A stretch of DNA of 7,122 bases from Oscillospiraceae bacterium (lineage in GTDB: Bacteria > Bacillota > Clostridia > Oscillospirales > Ruminococcaceae). The position numbers and the translations under genes are program-made. The stretch lies in NCBI GenBank assembly GCA_003516865.1, contig DPBR01000058.1, positions 473 to 7,594 on the forward strand. Direction: 5' to 3'. The first letter of the stretch is position 1. Every line of letters starts with the position of its first letter. Below, piece by piece: positions 5,349 to 7,122 of this stretch. The notes under the pieces are model-generated. The model was not told the origin of the DNA, made no database searches, and worked only from the letters and a program-made list of their open reading frames with translations.

Positions 5349-6614
5349 ATGGAAAATCGGCAAAGGCTTATTATAAACGGCGGAAAACGGATTGAGGGCG
5401 AGCTGCGCGTTCACGGCGCGAAAAACAGCGCGCTCCCGCTTTTGTCAGCGGCGGTTTTGGCGCACGGCGAGTGCGTTTTTCACAACTGCCCGCAGCTTTC
5501 GGACGCGGACGCCGCCTGCCGTATTCTCGAAAAGCTCGGCTGTAAATGCCGAAGAACCGCCGATACCGTCACGGTTGACGCGGCGAATGTCGTCGGATAT
5601 GAAATTCCCGATAACCTTATGCGGGAAATGCGCGGAAGTATCGTTTTTCTCGGCTCTCTTCTCGGAAGAACGGGAAAGTGCAGGCTGTCGTTTCCGGGCG
5701 GCTGCGAACTCGGCGCAAGACCGATTGACCTGCATTTGTCGGCTCTGCGGCAGATGGGCGCTAAGATTACCGAAGAACACGGATATCTTGAATGTGAAGC
5801 GCCGGGCGGACTTCACGGCGCGAAGATTACGCTTTCGTTCCCGTCTGTCGGGACAACGGAGAATATTCTCCTTGCGGCGGCTTCGGCAAAGGGTTTCACC
5901 GAAATCCACAACGCCGCCCGCGAACCCGAAATCATCGACCTCGCCGAGTGCCTGAACAAATTCGGCGCGAGTATTCGCGGCGCGGGTGAGAGCGTTATCG
6001 AAATCGAGGGGAAAGAGCGGCTTTCACCCGCCGAACACACCGTGATACCGGACAGAATTGTCGCGGGAACGTACCTTTGCGCTGCTGCGATAACGCGCGG
6101 CGAGCTTATTCTGACAAATTGCGCGCCCGAACATATGAACGGCTTCACGCCCGTTCTTGAAGCGATGGGCGCGAGAATATACGGTTATGGCGGCGGGAAA
6201 ATGTACTTGAACTGCAAAAAAACGCTTCAGGCGCCGCCGACAATCCGCACGATGCCGTATCCCGGCTTTCCGACCGATATTCAAGCACCGTTCACGGCGC
6301 TTTGTTCAACCGCAGAGGGAACGTCGGTTTTTGTCGAAACTATTTTCGAGAACCGTTTCCGCCATATCTCCGAGCTTGTGCGGCTCGGCGCTTCGATTAA
6401 GGTTGAGGGCAGGGTCTGCGTTGTCGAGGGCGTGAAAACGCTTTCCGGCGCGAAAGTAAGGGCGGCGGAGCTTCGCGGCGGCGCGGCTCTTGTTGTCGCG
6501 GCACTGGCAGCCGAGGGAACGAGCGAAATTTCGGGAGTAGGCTACATCGAGCGCGGTTACGAGAGTATCGAAAACGCGCTCCGTTCCGTTGGCGCGGATA
6601 TTAAGAAAGTGTGA
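5349..6614 (+). CDS. murA: UDP-N-acetylglucosamine 1-carboxyvinyltransferase MurA
   Basis: Cytoplasmic enolpyruvyl transferase that joins phosphoenolpyruvate to UDP-GlcNAc, the first committed step of peptidoglycan synthesis. The 421-aa length matches the family. It has the substrate-binding GAKNSALPLL (23-32; K25, N26), the mobile-loop FPGGCELGARPIDLH (115-129) with catalytic Cys119, SVGTTENILLAA (166-177), PYPGFPTDIQAP (303-314) with the general-base Asp310 region, ENRFRHISEL (334-343) and ELRGGAALVVAAL (374-386). In the last motif Gly378 replaces the usual Ala of LRAGAA. Cys119 is the residue alkylated by fosfomycin; Asp at this site gives intrinsic resistance, so this enzyme is predicted to be a normal target. 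Many Firmicutes have two MurA paralogues and which one this is cannot be told here. The 184-bp upstream gap with its own candidate promoter suggests partly independent transcription. Confidence 0.96.
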   Translation: MENRQRLIINGGKRIEGELRVHGAKNSALPLLSAAVLAHGECVFHNCPQLSDADAACRILEKLGCKCRRTADTVTVDAANVVGYEIPDNLMREMRGSIVFLGSLLGRTGKCRLSFPGGCELGARPIDLHLSALRQMGAKITEEHGYLECEAPGGLHGAKITLSFPSVGTTENILLAAASAKGFTEIHNAAREPEIIDLAECLNKFGASIRGAGESVIEIEGKERLSPAEHTVIPDRIVAGTYLCAAAITRGELILTNCAPEHMNGFTPVLEAMGARIYGYGGGKMYLNCKKTLQAPPTIRTMPYPGFPTDIQAPFTALCSTAEGTSVFVETIFENRFRHISELVRLGASIKVEGRVCVVEGVKTLSGAKVRAAELRGGAALVVAALAAEGTSEISGVGYIERGYESIENALRSVGADIKKV

Positions 6615-6629
6615 TTTTGGCTTAACAAG

Positions 6630-6686
6630 GCGCGATTGCGGGACGAGAAAACCGTGAAACCGCGCAGAGAGCGCGATTGCGGGACG
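6630..6686. repeat. 16-bp direct repeat after murA
   Basis: GCGCGATTGCGGGACG occurs exactly at 6630-6645 and 6671-6686, 41 bp apart. Between them lies GAGAAAACCG (6645-6654), a word also present in the 98-bp repeat upstream of murF. A five-pair hairpin, CGCGC-AGAGA-GCGCG (6661-6675), overlaps the second copy. It is not followed by a T-run, so it is a poor intrinsic terminator. Confidence 0.7.
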
Positions 6687-6701
6687 GATTGTGCTTAATA
6701 T

Positions 6702-6715
6702 CGCATTGCAATGCG
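6702..6715. promoter_or_regulatory. 14-bp perfect palindrome, possible operator
   Basis: CGCATTGCAATGCG reads the same on both strands and has no spacer. It lies 62 bp before the ATG of the last ORF, in the gap after murA. This form suits a dimeric DNA-binding protein better than an RNA hairpin. I could not identify a convincing promoter next to it, and no regulator is assigned. Confidence 0.35.
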
Positions 6716-6777
6716 GTTTGTTTGGATGTAAGGTTGGCGTAAAGGATAAGAAAAGTTCGGATTGAGGAAGTGAAAAA

Positions 6778-7005
6778 ATGTTTGGGAAGAAAAAAACAGC
6801 GCCGAAAAAGAGCGTTCCCGCGAAAAAAGCGTCTCGGAGCGGTCAGCTAAACGGCGCTCCGCGGGCAGTTCACGGGAACGTTGGGAGAAGCGTGCCGACG
6901 GGCGCTCCCACAAATCGTCCGAAAAGCGCGCCGCAGGCTAACGTTCGCGGCAAGTCCGCGCCGCTAAACGGTTCGCCGAACAGAACCGCGAACAACCCCG
7001 ATTAG
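6778..7005 (+). CDS. Basic low-complexity ORF, probably the start of ftsQ/divIB, ending at an amber codon
   Basis: A 75-codon ORF with a good ribosome binding site (GAGGAAGTGA, 6764-6773) and ATG at 6778. The peptide is strongly basic and rich in Lys, Ala, Pro, Asn, Gly and Ser, beginning MFGKKKTAPKKSVPAKK, with no membrane segment or known motif. The words SAPQANVRGKSAPLNGSPN (around residues 51-69) show loose internal repetition. In clostridial clusters the gene after murA is commonly ftsQ/divIB, whose cytoplasmic N-terminus can be a long disordered basic tail before a single membrane helix and POTRA domain. I infer this is such a tail. The TAG at 7003-7005 is odd: the same frame stays open to the window end with the same composition, so this is probably an interrupted longer gene rather than a complete small protein. 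Confidence 0.5.
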   Translation: MFGKKKTAPKKSVPAKKASRSGQLNGAPRAVHGNVGRSVPTGAPTNRPKSAPQANVRGKSAPLNGSPNRTANNPD

Positions 7006-7122
7006 GGCAGACCTGCGCCGCAAAACGCACAGAAATCCGCTTCACGAAAGGGTTTGTTCAAGAAGAACGGCAAAAAGCCCGCGAATAATCCCGCTCAGAG
7101 CAGACCCGCGCCGCAAAACGCG
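7006..7122 (+). pseudogene. In-frame continuation of the last ORF beyond TAG, running off the window edge
   Basis: Directly after the TAG the same frame has 39 open codons to the last base of the window. They encode the same kind of sequence, including RKGLFKKNGKKP and a second copy of the NNP-x-x-x-RPAPQNA unit. The segment has no ATG or GTG in this frame, so it is unlikely to begin a separate gene here. The DNA at 6991-7028 and 7084-7121 is a 93-bp-spaced (31-codon) repeat. Its differences fall largely at third codon positions: AAC/AAT twice and CCT/CCC, plus GCA/GCG just after. This supports the frame being coding on both sides of the stop. The TAG aligns with CAG (Gln) in the second copy. 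Whether the gene is broken, read through, or contains a sequence error cannot be decided here. Confidence 0.55.

Noticed and set aside
5463..5760. Possible fosfomycin-resistant MurA
   Set aside because: The catalytic Cys119 is present in FPGGCELGARP; the known resistant form has Asp there.
6661..6690. Intrinsic terminator after murA
   Set aside because: The CGCGC/GCGCG hairpin is followed by ATTGCGGG, not a T-run.
7003..7005. Genome-wide reassignment of TAG to glutamine
   Set aside because: About 2,000 codons in the five complete genes contain no in-frame TAG, whereas a reassigned codon would be expected inside genes. A local mutation, read error or readthrough is simpler.

Overview
The window holds a run of peptidoglycan-precursor and division genes, all on the + strand: murF, mraY, an ftsW/spoVE-type SEDS gene, murG and murA, followed by the start of a lysine-rich gene that runs off the right edge. 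Together these form part of a dcw (division and cell wall) cluster. The order (murF-mraY-ftsW-murG-murA, with no murD or murC between them), the AGGAGGTGAT-type ribosome binding sites, the moderately GC-rich codon use and the Lys/Ala/Pro-rich tails on division proteins suggest an anaerobic Firmicute of class Clostridia, perhaps an Oscillospiraceae/Ruminococcaceae-like lineage. That placement is inference; the window has no rRNA or other taxonomic marker.

Layout. Positions 1-306 hold no conventional gene. They carry a 98-bp tandem repeat (two full copies and a decayed third) in which each unit contains a 32-codon ORF overlapping the next by TGATG; the chain stops in the murF ribosome binding site. 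Positions 307-4008 are a tight block: murF and mraY overlap by 4 nt (ATGA), ftsW follows after 16 nt, and murG (4028-5164) after 19 nt. A 184-bp gap (5165-5348) follows, with a weak terminator-like hairpin, several short direct repeats, a plausible promoter and a perfect 8-bp inverted repeat just upstream of murA (5349-6614). A 163-bp gap (6615-6777) with a 16-bp direct repeat and a 14-bp perfect palindrome precedes the last ORF (6778 onward). By its position after murA and its composition it is probably the cytoplasmic N-terminal tail of FtsQ/DivIB. It is interrupted by an in-frame TAG exactly where a neighbouring copy of the same internal repeat has CAG (Gln).

How the genes work together. 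MurF completes UDP-MurNAc-pentapeptide. MraY transfers phospho-MurNAc-pentapeptide to undecaprenyl phosphate (lipid I). MurG adds GlcNAc to make lipid II. The SEDS protein polymerises lipid II at the septum or in the spore cortex with a partner class B PBP. MurA catalyses the first committed step, making enolpyruvyl-UDP-GlcNAc. All five enzymes look intact, with their main signature motifs present. The core is ordinary; the unusual material lies in the intergenic repeats and the interrupted last gene.
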